Positions 14,307 to 21,922 of a stretch of DNA of 25,101 bases are shown in pieces. Source of the stretch: JAWVZU01 sp033722075 (GTDB lineage Bacteria; Pseudomonadota; Gammaproteobacteria; Xanthomonadales; SZUA-38); NCBI GenBank assembly GCA_033722075.1, contig JAWVZU010000020.1:1-25101 (forward strand), read 5' to 3'. The first letter of the stretch is position 1. Every line of letters starts with the position of its first letter. The notes under the pieces are model-generated. The model was not told the origin of the DNA. It searched no databases and was given only the letters and a program-made list of their open reading frames with translations. The position numbers and the translations under genes were made by a program.

Positions 14307-16112
14307 CTACTTATCGTCGACCTTGAGGACCGCCAGGAACGCGTCCTGGGGGATCTCTACCTTGCCGACCTGCTTCATGCGCTTCTTGCCGGCCTTCTGC
14401 TTCTCCAGCAGCTTGCGCTTGCGCGTGACGTCCCCGCCATAGCACTTGGCGGTCACGTTCTTGCGCAGCGCCTTCACCGTCGAACGGGCAAGGATCTTCG
14501 ACCCGATTGCCGCCTGGATGGCCACTTCGAACATCTGCCGGGGAATCAGTTCCTTCATCCGTTCGACCAGGTCGCGCCCCCGCCGCTCCGCCTGGTCGCG
14601 GTGGATGATCATCGACAGCGCATCGACCTTCTCGCCGTTGATGAGGATATCGACCCGGACAAACGGCCCGGCCTGGAAGCGCAGGAAGTGGTAATCGAAG
14701 GAAGCGTAGCCTCGCGAGACCGATTTCAGGCGGTCGAAGAAATCCAGCACCACTTCCGCCATGGGCAGTTCGTAGTTGATCGACACCTGGTTGGCCAGGT
14801 ATTGCAGCTGCTTCTGGACCCCGCGCTTTTCTTCGCAAAGGCCGATCACCGGGCCGACATAGTCCTTCGGCACCAGGATGCTGCCGAGGATCACCGGTTC
14901 GCGAATCTCCTCGATCTCGCCGGTCGGCGGCATTCGGGCCGGATTGTCCAGCTGCAGGATCTCGCCATCGGTGGTAGCGACTTCGTAAACCACCGTTGGC
15001 GCGGTGGTGACCAGGTCGAGGTCGTATTCGCGCTCCAGTCGCTCCTGGATGATCTCCATGTGCAGCATGCCGAGAAATCCGCAGCGGAATCCGAACCCCA
15101 GGGCCTCCGAAGTTTCAGGCTCGAAATAAAGGGAAGAGTCGTTCAGCTGGAGCTTTTCCAGCGCCTCCCGCAGGTCCGTGTAGTCATCGGCCTCGGTGGG
15201 AAACAGCCCGGCGAAAACGCGCGGCTGCAACTTCCGGAAACCCGGCAGTGGCTTTTCCGCCGGCCGCTTGTCGTGGGTGATCGTGTCGCCAACCGGTGCC
15301 CCGTGGATGTCCTTGACCGAGGCGCTGACGAAGCCGACTTCGCCGGGGCCGAGGGACTGCTTTTCCACGGCCTTCGGGGTGAACACGCCGACCCGGTCGA
15401 TCTGGTGCGCCTGACGGGTGGACATCATGCGCACCTTGTCGCCCTTGCGCAGCACGCCGTCCATGACCCTGACCAGCGACACCACGCCCAGGTAATTGTC
15501 GAACCAGGAGTCGATGATCAGGGCGCGCAGTGGCGCCTCGGCGTCGCCATCCGGCGGCGGGATCTGCCGGACCAGCGCTTCCAGGACCGCCTTCACGTTG
15601 TGGCCGGTCTTGGCGCTGACCTCCAGCGCGTCCGCCGCGTCGATACCGATGATCGACTCGATTTCCTCCTTGACCCGGCCCGGTTCCGCCGACGGCAGGT
15701 CGATCTTGTTCAGCACCGGCAGCACCTCGACCCCCTGATCGACGGCGGTGTAGCAGTTGGCGACGCTCTGGGCCTCCACGCCCTGGGCGGCATCCACCAC
15801 CAGCAGCGCCCCCTCGCAGGCCGCCAGCGAGCGGGAGACCTCGTAGGAGAAGTCCACATGCCCGGGGGTGTCGATGAAATTGAGCTGGTAGGTCTCGCCG
15901 TCTTCGGCGGTATAGGCCAGGGAGACGCTCTGGGCCTTGATGGTGATGCCACGCTCACGCTCCAGGTCCATGGAATCGAGGACCTGCTCGGCCATCTCCC
16001 GATCCGTCAGCGCACCGCAAAGCTGGATGAACCGGTCAGCCAGGGTCGACTTGCCATGATCGACATGGGCAATGATCGAAAAATTGCGAATTCGCTTGAT
16101 CGCGTCCGTCAT
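14307..16112 (-). CDS. lepA: Elongation factor 4 (LepA)
   Basis: A 601-residue ribosome-associated GTPase, close to the 599 residues of E. coli LepA. GTPase motifs are AHVDHGKSTLADR (G1), RERGITIKAQ (G2), FIDTPGHVDF (G3), LNKIDLPSAEP (G4) and VSAKTG (G5). The elongation-factor-like domains follow with FRCGFLGMLHMEIIQERLEREYDLD, and the LepA-specific C-terminal domain ends KKRMKQVGKVEIPQDAFLAVLKVDD. It acts on stalled or misaligned ribosomes and in 30S biogenesis. The ATG at 16112 (MTDAIKRIRNFSI) matches the family start; the TTG at 16130 would add six residues. A TACAAT promoter element lies 60 nt upstream. Confidence 0.97.
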   Translation of the reverse strand: MTDAIKRIRNFSIIAHVDHGKSTLADRFIQLCGALTDREMAEQVLDSMDLERERGITIKAQSVSLAYTAEDGETYQLNFIDTPGHVDFSYEVSRSLAACEGALLVVDAAQGVEAQSVANCYTAVDQGVEVLPVLNKIDLPSAEPGRVKEEIESIIGIDAADALEVSAKTGHNVKAVLEALVRQIPPPDGDAEAPLRALIIDSWFDNYLGVVSLVRVMDGVLRKGDKVRMMSTRQAHQIDRVGVFTPKAVEKQSLGPGEVGFVSASVKDIHGAPVGDTITHDKRPAEKPLPGFRKLQPRVFAGLFPTEADDYTDLREALEKLQLNDSSLYFEPETSEALGFGFRCGFLGMLHMEIIQERLEREYDLDLVTTAPTVVYEVATTDGEILQLDNPARMPPTGEIEEIREPVILGSILVPKDYVGPVIGLCEEKRGVQKQLQYLANQVSINYELPMAEVVLDFFDRLKSVSRGYASFDYHFLRFQAGPFVRVDILINGEKVDALSMIIHRDQAERRGRDLVERMKELIPRQMFEVAIQAAIGSKILARSTVKALRKNVTAKCYGGDVTRKRKLLEKQKAGKKRMKQVGKVEIPQDAFLAVLKVDDK

Positions 16113-16171
16113 GGGCCGTGGTTGAGACAAATGGGTGGGCGTACCGCTGAAGCGCCCGCAAAAGGCCGGGA

Positions 16172-16200
16172 ATTGTAGCTCGGACCGGGAACCGGGAAAA
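16172..16200 (-). promoter_or_regulatory. Probable sigma-70 promoter of lepA
   Basis: On the minus strand TACAAT (5 of 6 matches to the -10 consensus) lies at 16172-16177, with a poor -35 (TTTTCC, 16195-16200) 17 nt away. It falls in the 124-nt gap between mucD and lepA, which suggests lepA starts a new transcript separate from the sigma-E operon. No terminator is visible after mucD. Confidence 0.45.
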
Positions 16201-16236
16201 GCGCGAGGCGTACCGTGGTCGAAACGATCGGGAAAT

Positions 16237-17646
16237 TCAGCTGCCGGTGCCCGGCATCACCACGAAGGTCCGACCGCGCCCCCGCCGCACGAGCATTGCA
16301 ACCGGACCATTGGCCGCGGCTTCGAGCTGCCGGTCGAAATCATCGATGCTGCGGACCCGCGCCTGGTTCACGCTTTCGATGATGTCGCCCCGAAAAAGCC
16401 CGGCCCGCCAGAGTTCCGGGAGCTCGATGGCCACGACCTCCAGACCGTCCGCCGTGGGGGCCAGCTCGAGACCCAGGCGCTCCGGCGGGTCCTTCAGGAC
16501 GTCCGGCATCAACGGCTGGGCGGGCTCTTCGCCCTCCGTATCGAATCGGCCGATGACCGCGTCGATCTCGGTTTCCTCGCCGGCGCGATGGACCGTCAGA
16601 CGGGCATTGCTTCCGGGACGGATCATGCCCACCAGGGGTGGCAGGTCGGAAAATCGTCGGATTTCCTGACCGTCGAAGGCGACGATCACGTCCCAGGGCT
16701 GCAGGCCGGCCCGGTCGGCGGCGCTTCCGGCGGTCACCGACGTGACCACCGCACCCCGCGGTTCGCTCATGCCCAGCACGCGCGAGAGCTCGCGACTGAC
16801 GTCTTCAATGCTGACGCCCAGGAGCCCTCGTTCCACGCTCCCGCCGTCGCGCAACTGGTCCACCACCGACATCGCGATCTCGATGGGTATGGAGAAGGAC
16901 AGGCCCATGTAGGTGCCGTTCTCGCTGAAGATCTGGGAGTTCACGCCGATGACGCGGCCGCCCATGTCCAGCAGCGGGCCGCCCGAGTTGCCACGGTTGA
17001 TCGGCACGTCGGTCTGCAGGAAGGGAACGTACTGTTGCGCCGGAAAGCTCCTCCCCTTGGCGCTGACGATCCCGGCGGTCACGGTGTTTTCGAAGTTGAA
17101 TGGTGATCCGATGGCCACCACCCAGTCCCCTACCGCCACGCCGGAAGAATCGCCGATCTCGACCGCCGGAAGATTCTGCGCCTCGATCTCCAGCAGGGCG
17201 ATGTCCGTCGCCCGGTCGGTTCCGACGATCCGGGCGGAAAACTCGCGCCGATCACTGAGCCTTATGCGGATCTCGTGAGCGTTGTCGACCACGTGGCGGT
17301 TGGTGACGATCAGTCCGCCCGGATCGATCACGAACCCGGAGCCGGTGGACAGCGCGGGCATGGTCGGGGCATCGTCCCCGTCGCCGAAAAAGCGGTCCAG
17401 GAAGTCCGGCAGGTTGCGATGGGTCTCGTCCTCCGGCAGGGCCATCGCTTCCGTCTCTGTGATCGCCCGGATATTGACCACGGCGGGACCGGCACGCGAT
17501 ACGATCTCTCGGAAGTCAGTCGGATGAGCATGGCCGTTGAGCGCGGCGAGCAACAGCAGGACGGCGGGCAGCAACGCGCAGCGCGCCCGTCGAGGCGAAC
17601 TTGGCCTGCCATCAGCCGTGGGAGTCGTCATCGTCAGCTCGAACAT
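16237..17646 (-). CDS. mucD: Periplasmic serine protease MucD/DegP family
   Basis: A 469-residue HtrA-family protease. Residues 1-40 are a signal peptide (R-R-A-R, then LLPAVLLLLAAL, cleavage near NGHA). The trypsin-like domain carries the full triad: His118 in TNRHVV, Asp148 in RATDIALL and Ser221 in RGNSGGPL. Two PDZ domains follow (about 265-360 with GLLGVSIEDV and AGLQPWDVIVAFDGQEI, and about 375-465 with AGLFRGDIIESVNQARV). It degrades misfolded envelope proteins. Position after rseC in the sigma-E operon matches mucD of Pseudomonas, where it restrains AlgU activity. Starts at 17646 (preceded by AGG) and 17631 are both possible; the 19-nt gap after rseC favours 17646. Confidence 0.94.
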   Translation of the reverse strand: MFELTMTTPTADGRPSSPRRARCALLPAVLLLLAALNGHAHPTDFREIVSRAGPAVVNIRAITETEAMALPEDETHRNLPDFLDRFFGDGDDAPTMPALSTGSGFVIDPGGLIVTNRHVVDNAHEIRIRLSDRREFSARIVGTDRATDIALLEIEAQNLPAVEIGDSSGVAVGDWVVAIGSPFNFENTVTAGIVSAKGRSFPAQQYVPFLQTDVPINRGNSGGPLLDMGGRVIGVNSQIFSENGTYMGLSFSIPIEIAMSVVDQLRDGGSVERGLLGVSIEDVSRELSRVLGMSEPRGAVVTSVTAGSAADRAGLQPWDVIVAFDGQEIRRFSDLPPLVGMIRPGSNARLTVHRAGEETEIDAVIGRFDTEGEEPAQPLMPDVLKDPPERLGLELAPTADGLEVVAIELPELWRAGLFRGDIIESVNQARVRSIDDFDRQLEAAANGPVAMLVRRGRGRTFVVMPGTGS

Positions 17647-17665
17647 TGCATTGCCTGTCGGTGGC

Positions 17666-18073
17666 CTATCCGCCTCCGCTGATCCTGATTCTGGCGGGAT
17701 TCTCCAGCTTGCGGGTGAAGAGAAAGCCGACGCCGGCGCCGAAGACACCCGCAGCGAGTCCGCGCAGTTCCGATCCCAGCCATGCCCCGGAAGCCAGTCC
17801 CAGCAGCAGACCCAGGAGGGGAATACCGTAGGCAAGCAGGGAGGCGGCAACCAGTGCCGAAGGGTTGATTTCGAGACGGACGGACTGGCCAACCTGCAGG
17901 CCCGGGCGCGCCGGAACGGTGATTTCCCGGGTGCGCTCTCCCAGCAGGCCGGCAAACAGCCCCAGACCGCAGCCGCGCCCCTCGGCACAGCGCGAACAGC
18001 CCGAGACCGGCGCAACGGCAACGGTCGCAGCGCGCTCGTCCAGACGCACGACACGACCGGCCTGGCAGATCAT
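17666..18073 (-). CDS. rseC: RseC/MucC family sigma-E regulator
   Basis: A 135-residue inner-membrane protein. The N-terminal domain carries the cysteine cluster C26-S-R-C29 followed by C35 (GCSRCAEGRGCG) that typifies RseC, which contains similar cysteines that can hold an iron-sulfur centre. Two adjacent membrane helices follow (SALVAASLLAYGIPLLGLLL and the GLAAGVFGAGVGFLF segment), then a basic C-terminal tail. In E. coli, RseC is a minor modulator of sigma-E and of SoxR reduction. It overlaps rseB by 4 nt (ATGA). Confidence 0.9.
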   Translation of the reverse strand: MICQAGRVVRLDERAATVAVAPVSGCSRCAEGRGCGLGLFAGLLGERTREITVPARPGLQVGQSVRLEINPSALVAASLLAYGIPLLGLLLGLASGAWLGSELRGLAAGVFGAGVGFLFTRKLENPARIRISGGG

Positions 18074-19083
18074 GGGTTGAGCCGAACCGAATTGGCCATT
18101 TTCTCGACGGTGGGAGGCGGCACTTCGCCTACTGCGGTCACCGCGAATCCATCATGCACCGCACCGAACATGTTGATGGCGCCCAGCCGACTCGGCCCAT
18201 CCAGCACCAGGGATCCATCCTCGATGGACTCGACATAGACCGAAACCGAGGCCAGGCCATCGGTAAAGACCAGGTGTTCCATGGAACCCGCTTTCTTGCT
18301 CCCGTGGTGATGGCCGCTCAACATGAAACCGGCAGGAAGGTCAGCCACCTGCCAGTCGCTGGTCGGCGCCGCCGAACCGGTTGGTTCCGCCTTCGGGAAC
18401 TCGACCTGCACGAAGCCCTCGTCGGCGATCTGCGGCTCGAGGTCGGCCTCGGAGATGCCGGCACCGATCTCGATGTCGGTGAACATCAGCTGCTCGAGCG
18501 CATTATCCGATGCGTCCAGCAGCGCCGATTTCAGCAGCATGCCGGTGTTGCGTTCGAGCCACAGGCGATATCCGTAGCGGAAACCGTCCTTGGGGCGAAT
18601 GTGGACAACCTGCGCGGCCAGCCCGGCAATCCGCTCGGTGCCGCCGACCTTGAAGACATAGCGTGCAGAAGGATTGGCCGCCTGTTCCGGAGGAATCACC
18701 GGGAACCACGGTTCCGTGATGCGTGAATCGACGATGACCGATTGCTGATCGGGAAAGATGCACCGGACCCGGTCCTGGTCGCGGATGACCTCGCGCTGGG
18801 GACCGCTCAGCGCAACCATCCGTTCCTGCGTCTCGCCCTCCTCCACGCGGTGGTAGATGCGCATCGTCTCCAGCTGATCGCCCCGAACGTAGACGAGCGT
18901 TCCGCGGTAGGTGAGGTTGTTGACGGCCAGGGCCATGCGATCCAGCCAGACCTGGACCCGTTCGGCATCATCGACTTGCGCGGTCGTGCAGGATCCGGCA
19001 ATCAGCAGCAGCAACACGAGTTGCCGCCACACCGCACTAATCGGAAGCGTCACGGTCGGTGCCGGCTGCCGGTTCGGAATCAT
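18070..19083 (-). CDS. rseB: RseB/MucB, periplasmic sensor of envelope stress
   Basis: About 337 residues. A hydrophobic signal (LVLLLLIAGSCTTAQ) precedes the large LolA-like lipid-binding domain, with NNLTYRGTLVYVRGDQLETMRIYHR, MVALSGPQREVIRD, PSARYVFKVGGTERIAG and FRYGYRLWLER. A smaller C-terminal domain has DLPAGFMLSGHHH and MEHLVFTDGLASVSVYVE. RseB binds the periplasmic part of RseA and protects it from proteolysis until lipopolysaccharide displaces it. The ATG at 19083 overlaps rseA by 47 nt; a GTG at 19032, just after the rseA stop, is an alternative that still keeps the signal. The sequence around C (A-G-S-C) is an imperfect lipobox, so lipidation is unlikely but not excluded. Confidence 0.93.
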   Translation of the reverse strand: MIPNRQPAPTVTLPISAVWRQLVLLLLIAGSCTTAQVDDAERVQVWLDRMALAVNNLTYRGTLVYVRGDQLETMRIYHRVEEGETQERMVALSGPQREVIRDQDRVRCIFPDQQSVIVDSRITEPWFPVIPPEQAANPSARYVFKVGGTERIAGLAAQVVHIRPKDGFRYGYRLWLERNTGMLLKSALLDASDNALEQLMFTDIEIGAGISEADLEPQIADEGFVQVEFPKAEPTGSAAPTSDWQVADLPAGFMLSGHHHGSKKAGSMEHLVFTDGLASVSVYVESIEDGSLVLDGPSRLGAINMFGAVHDGFAVTAVGEVPPPTVEKMANSVRLNP

Positions 19084-19642
19084 CGTCCTGGTTCGGCGAA
19101 GAGACCATGTAAACATAGGGCACGAGACCCTGACCGCGCCGCCCGCTCGCCTGGTTGTGTCTTACGATATAGGCCTGCAACCGCGGGTTCTCCGCAGCAG
19201 GAGCGACGGACCCGGAAGCGACCTGCGCACGCTGCGGCACCGTCGGGACATTGGCAAAGTTCCTTGTCGGCGCCGGACTATCCGCGGCCGCGACCGAATC
19301 CAGCGGGACCGGATTGACCGGATCTTCGTACAAGGCACTGAACGCAGCCACGGCGACGCTTGCCGCAACCGCGATGCCGGCGGCGGGTTTCATCCAGCGC
19401 GGGAGGCCCGAGGGCCGTGGAGCCGGCTCATCGGCAAGAACCGCCGCCACTCTTTCCGACAGGTCACAGGTGGCCTGTACCGGTTGTTTGCGCATGACGT
19501 CACGGATCCGGTGATAGCGATCCCAGCGGGATTCCAGTTCCTGGTCATGCTCCAGCCGACGAAGCAGAAAGCTCCCCTGGCTCGCGCCCAATTCCCCATC
19601 CATCATGCAGCTGAGCTGCATTTCCTTCTCGTTTTCAGACAT
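19037..19642 (-). CDS. rseA: Anti-sigma-E factor RseA/MucA
   Basis: A 201-residue single-pass inner-membrane protein that holds sigma-E inactive. The cytoplasmic anti-sigma domain (about 1-75) begins MSENEKEMQLSCMMDGEL and contains RWDRYHRIRDVMR, which matches the RseA N-terminal family. The membrane segment is about residues 86-104 (AAGIAVAASVAVAAFSAL). The periplasmic region holds LQAYIVRHNQASG, conserved in the RseA/MucA C-terminal family, and ends in an acidic tail (QDDDSEP...DRDASD). The ATG at 19642 overlaps the rpoE stop by 1 nt (TGATG), giving tight coupling of sigma and anti-sigma. Confidence 0.94.
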   Translation of the reverse strand: MSENEKEMQLSCMMDGELGASQGSFLLRRLEHDQELESRWDRYHRIRDVMRKQPVQATCDLSERVAAVLADEPAPRPSGLPRWMKPAAGIAVAASVAVAAFSALYEDPVNPVPLDSVAAADSPAPTRNFANVPTVPQRAQVASGSVAPAAENPRLQAYIVRHNQASGRRGQGLVPYVYMVSSPNQDDDSEPAAGTDRDASD

Positions 19643-20229
19643 CAACTTTCGGTCTCATCCAGCAAAGGTCGCAAGCGGCTGTCGATCGCCTCGCGGGCAC
19701 GGAAGATGCGCGATCGAACGGTCCCGATCGGGCAATCCATGGCCTGGGCGATTTCTTCATAACTCATGCCTTCCATTTCCCGCAGTGTGATCGCCGTTTT
19801 CAGATCGTCCGGGAGCTCCGCGATGGCGCTCATGACCGTTTCCTCGATCTCGTCCTTGAGCAGCTCGTTTTCCGGTGTATCCCGATCCTTCAGACGCGAA
19901 TCCACGTCGTATTGTTCTGCATCCGTCGCCTCCACGTCGGAAAGCGGCGGTCGGCGGCCCTGGGCCACCAGGTGGTTCTTCGCCGTATTGATGGCGATGC
20001 GATACATCCAGGTGTAGAAGGCACTGTCACCCCGGAAGTTCCCGATCGCGCGGTAGGCCTTGATGAACGCTTCCTGCGCCACATCCAGCTGCTCGGTCTG
20101 ATCGCTGATGTAGCGCGAGATCAGGTTCACGATCTTGTGCTGGTACTTCTTGACCAGCAGATCGAAGGCCTTCTTTTCTCCGCGCTGGACCCGTTCGACC
20201 AGTGCTTTGTCGACCTGTTTCTCGCCCAT
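19642..20229 (-). CDS. rpoE: RNA polymerase sigma-E factor (RpoE/AlgU)
   Basis: A 195-residue ECF sigma factor for the envelope-stress response. Region 2 shows AFDLLVKKYQHKIVNLISRYI, DVAQEAFIKAYRAI and FYTWMYRIAINTAKNHLVAQGRRPP. Region 4 has LPDDLKTAITLREMEGMSYEEIAQAMDCPIGTVRSRIFRAREAI. These match E. coli RpoE and Pseudomonas AlgU almost throughout. It heads the operon rpoE-rseA-rseB-rseC-mucD. A GAGGAG ribosome site lies 11 nt before the ATG, a wide spacing. A sigma-E-like promoter 75 nt upstream suggests positive autoregulation. Confidence 0.97.
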   Translation of the reverse strand: MGEKQVDKALVERVQRGEKKAFDLLVKKYQHKIVNLISRYISDQTEQLDVAQEAFIKAYRAIGNFRGDSAFYTWMYRIAINTAKNHLVAQGRRPPLSDVEATDAEQYDVDSRLKDRDTPENELLKDEIEETVMSAIAELPDDLKTAITLREMEGMSYEEIAQAMDCPIGTVRSRIFRAREAIDSRLRPLLDETES

Positions 20230-20304
20230 CCGGGCTGGCTCTCCTCAATGAGATCCGGCCGGATGTCCAGCAATCGTGGCCTATTGAAGCCGCGACTCGT
20301 TAAG

Positions 20305-20331
20305 CTAGACATCGGCCGGCGGAAATGGTTC
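20305..20331 (-). promoter_or_regulatory. Candidate sigma-E promoter of rpoE operon
   Basis: On the minus strand GAACCA (20326-20331) and TCTAG (20305-20309) are 16 nt apart. The sigma-E/AlgU consensus is GAACTT, 16-17 nt, then TCTGA, so GAAC and TCT are kept. Transcription would begin about 70 nt before the rpoE start. Autoregulation is the rule for this operon in other gammaproteobacteria. Confidence 0.45.
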
Positions 20332-20355
20332 TCCGGCAATTAACGTTTTTTGAAT

Positions 20356-20374
20356 GTCCCGCGCCCGACGGGAC
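20356..20374. repeat. GC-rich hairpin upstream of aminotransferase gene
   Basis: GTCCCG (20356-20361) and CGGGAC (20369-20374) form a 6-bp stem with a 7-nt loop, 30 nt before the start at 20404. A similar hairpin occurs after the same gene (21588-21604). It may be a leader structure or one of a repeat pair. Confidence 0.3.
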
Positions 20375-20403
20375 GGCGGCACACGATAGCATGGAACCCG
20401 AGC

Positions 20404-21573
20404 ATGCCTCATTCTGATTCCGATCGCATCCCATTGGCGAGACAATGGGGCCGGGAGTTCCCCCTGGATCCCGGGCTGATCTACCTGAATCATGCCGCGG
20501 TCGGTCCGTGGCCCATTCGGACTGCCGAGGCCATCAAGCGCTTCGTCGCTCAGAACCTGAACCATGCGTGTACCGATTTCTCCCTGTGGAAAGAGGCCGA
20601 AACGGTGCGTACCCGCCTTGCCCGCATGCTCGGCGCGGAGGTGGACGACATCGCCATCGTCAAGAACACCTCCGAGGCCGTCTCCTTCGTGGCCATGGGA
20701 CTGACCTTCGAGCCCGGTGAAAACGTCGTGCTCCCCGACTGCGAGTTTCCCTCGAATCGCTCTCCCTGGCAGGCGCTCGAGGACAGGGGCGTGGAAGTGC
20801 GCCTGGTCGACGCAGCCCCCGAGGATCGTGCCAGGGCGCTCATCGAGGCCTGCGATGCCCGCACCCGCCTCGTTGCCGCCAGCACGGTTCAGTATGACGA
20901 TGGCGCGCAGCTGGATGTGGCAGCTCTTGCCGGGTTCTGCCGCGATCGGCCGATCCTGCTGTTTCTGGATGCCATCCAGAGCCTCGGCGTTCTGCCTCTT
21001 GACGTCGCCGCGCTGGGCGTCGATTTCGTGGCCGGCGGGAGCCACAAGTGGCTGCTGGCGCCGGAAGGCGTCGGCTACTTCTTCGCCAGGCCGGAGGCCC
21101 GCTCCCAGCTGGCGCTGCAGCAACGGGGCTGGCGCATGAACCCCAGCCCGTTCAGCTTCGGCCGCGGCGACCGGCAACCGGCGAAGACTGCACACCGCTT
21201 CGAGCCCGGCACCCTCAACACGCTGGGCATGATCGGCCTGGAGGCCAGCCTGTCCCTGCTGGAGGAGATCGGAATCGCCGCAGTCTCGGAGCAGATCCTC
21301 GCGAACAGCCGTTTCCTGATCGAGGAGCTCGACGGTACCCCGGGCCTGAAGCTGGTCACCCCGCGCCATCCGGAATGGCACGCCGGCATCGTGAGCTTCA
21401 CCCTGCAGAACGATCCTAAAGCCGCACTGCGCCTCTTCGGGCACCTGAAACAGCAGGGGATCTATGCAGCCGAACGCAGTGGTTTTCTGCGCCTGTCGCC
21501 GCACTTTCATACGCCACGGGAACAATTGGAGATCACCGTGAGCGCAATCCGGGCGGGTTTGAAGATCTTATGA
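20404..21573 (+). CDS. Class V aminotransferase / cysteine-desulfurase-like PLP enzyme
   Basis: A 389-residue PLP-dependent enzyme of the class V aminotransferase family. It begins with the substrate-loop segment IYLNHAAVGPWP, then KNTSEAVSFVAMGL (phosphate-binding), LFLDAIQSLG with Asp189 and Gln192 (cofactor pyridine contacts), and GGSHKWLLAPEGVG with Lys215 as the Schiff-base lysine. RFEPGTLNTLGMIGLEASL and GFLRLSPHFHTPREQLE complete the fold. Family members are cysteine desulfurases, selenocysteine lyases, isopenicillin-N epimerases or kynureninases. I see no clear active-site cysteine in the loop expected for NifS/IscS, so a sulfurtransferase role is doubtful and the substrate is unknown. 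The ATG at 20404 is preferred over 20350. It is divergent from rpoE. Confidence 0.9.
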   Translation: MPHSDSDRIPLARQWGREFPLDPGLIYLNHAAVGPWPIRTAEAIKRFVAQNLNHACTDFSLWKEAETVRTRLARMLGAEVDDIAIVKNTSEAVSFVAMGLTFEPGENVVLPDCEFPSNRSPWQALEDRGVEVRLVDAAPEDRARALIEACDARTRLVAASTVQYDDGAQLDVAALAGFCRDRPILLFLDAIQSLGVLPLDVAALGVDFVAGGSHKWLLAPEGVGYFFARPEARSQLALQQRGWRMNPSPFSFGRGDRQPAKTAHRFEPGTLNTLGMIGLEASLSLLEEIGIAAVSEQILANSRFLIEELDGTPGLKLVTPRHPEWHAGIVSFTLQNDPKAALRLFGHLKQQGIYAAERSGFLRLSPHFHTPREQLEITVSAIRAGLKIL

Positions 21574-21587
21574 ACCCGATCGGTCGA

Positions 21588-21604
21588 TCCCGCGGACGGC
21601 GGGA
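21588..21604. repeat. GC-rich hairpin after aminotransferase gene
   Basis: TCCCGC (21588-21593), loop GGACG and GCGGGA (21599-21604) form a 6-bp stem 15 nt after the stop at 21573. No T-run follows, so it is not a classical terminator; it may slow 3' exonucleases or pair with the similar hairpin upstream of the gene. Confidence 0.35.
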
Positions 21605-21649
21605 CCAACGGCCTATTGCGTCGCAGCATAATTCGGATAGGCTAGTACC

Positions 21650-21718
21650 CTGGACATAAACCCCACATGTCCGAACCGGCCGGCTGCTCATCCTCCCCGA
21701 GTAGCCGGCCATTTTTTT
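21650..21718 (+). ncRNA. Candidate small RNA with two C-rich loops
   Basis: About 70 nt of non-coding sequence folds into two clean hairpins. Hairpin 1 has arms GGACAT (21652-21657) and ATGTCC (21667-21672) with the 9-nt loop AAACCCCAC. Hairpin 2 has 12-bp arms GGCCGGCTGCTC (21678-21689) and GAGTAGCCGGCC (21699-21710), with one G-U pair and the 9-nt loop ATCCTCCCC, followed by seven T. Both loops expose C-rich sequence; the second is complementary to a strong Shine-Dalgarno. This layout resembles C-rich-loop riboregulators such as sX13 of Xanthomonas. Possible promoter boxes are CATAAT at 21627-21632, or TTGCGT (21616-21621) with TAGGCT (21638-21643), all weak. The 5' end is therefore an estimate. 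It could instead be a long 3' UTR of the preceding gene. Confidence 0.5.
21678..21718 (+). terminator. Strong rho-independent terminator
   Basis: A 12-bp GC-rich stem (21678-21689 with 21699-21710), a 9-nt loop and a run of seven T at 21712-21718. This is the clearest intrinsic terminator in the window. It would end the candidate small RNA and any read-through from the aminotransferase gene. Confidence 0.85.
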
Positions 21719-21721
21719 ATG

Positions 21722-21895
21722 TGCGGAATGGGGCGTCCTGCCGCCATCCGCAGTCGCCGTTCGAAAAGTGCGATTTTCGAACAGCTCACGCTTCGCGCCG
21801 GCGAATTGTCCAACTGCGGAATGGGGCGTCCTGCCGCCATCCGCAGTCGCCGTTCGAAAAGTGCGATTTTCGAACAGCTCACGCTTCGCGCCGGC
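21722..21895. repeat. Two identical 81-bp direct repeats (period 93)
   Basis: Bases 21722-21802 and 21815-21895 are identical over 81 bp, separated by a 12-nt spacer. Each unit holds two inverted repeats. The first pairs TGCGGA with TCCGCA (extended by ATGG/CCAT with a bulge). The second is a perfect 9-bp stem GTTCGAAAA, loop GTGCGA, TTTTCGAAC. No protein signature occurs in the open frames across it. Perfect identity implies a recent duplication or active homogenisation. A 15-nt piece recurs at 14133-14147 in opposite orientation. Confidence 0.9.
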
Positions 21896-21922
21896 CCTCC
21901 ATGGCCGGAATCGCTTTTTTTT
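21891..21922 (+). terminator. Second intrinsic terminator at repeat end
   Basis: CCGGCC (21891-21896), loop CTCCAT, GGCCGG (21903-21908), then AATCGC and eight T (21915-21922). It would stop plus-strand transcription across the repeats. The 6-nt gap between stem and T-run makes it weaker than the one at 21678. Confidence 0.55.

Noticed and set aside
14262..16178. 638-codon plus-strand open frame
   Set aside because: It lies wholly antisense to lepA, whose conserved motifs span the region; such long shadows are common in high-GC DNA.
21722..21895. CRISPR array
   Set aside because: Only two units of 81 bp with a 12-nt spacer; repeat and spacer sizes do not fit and no cas gene is near.
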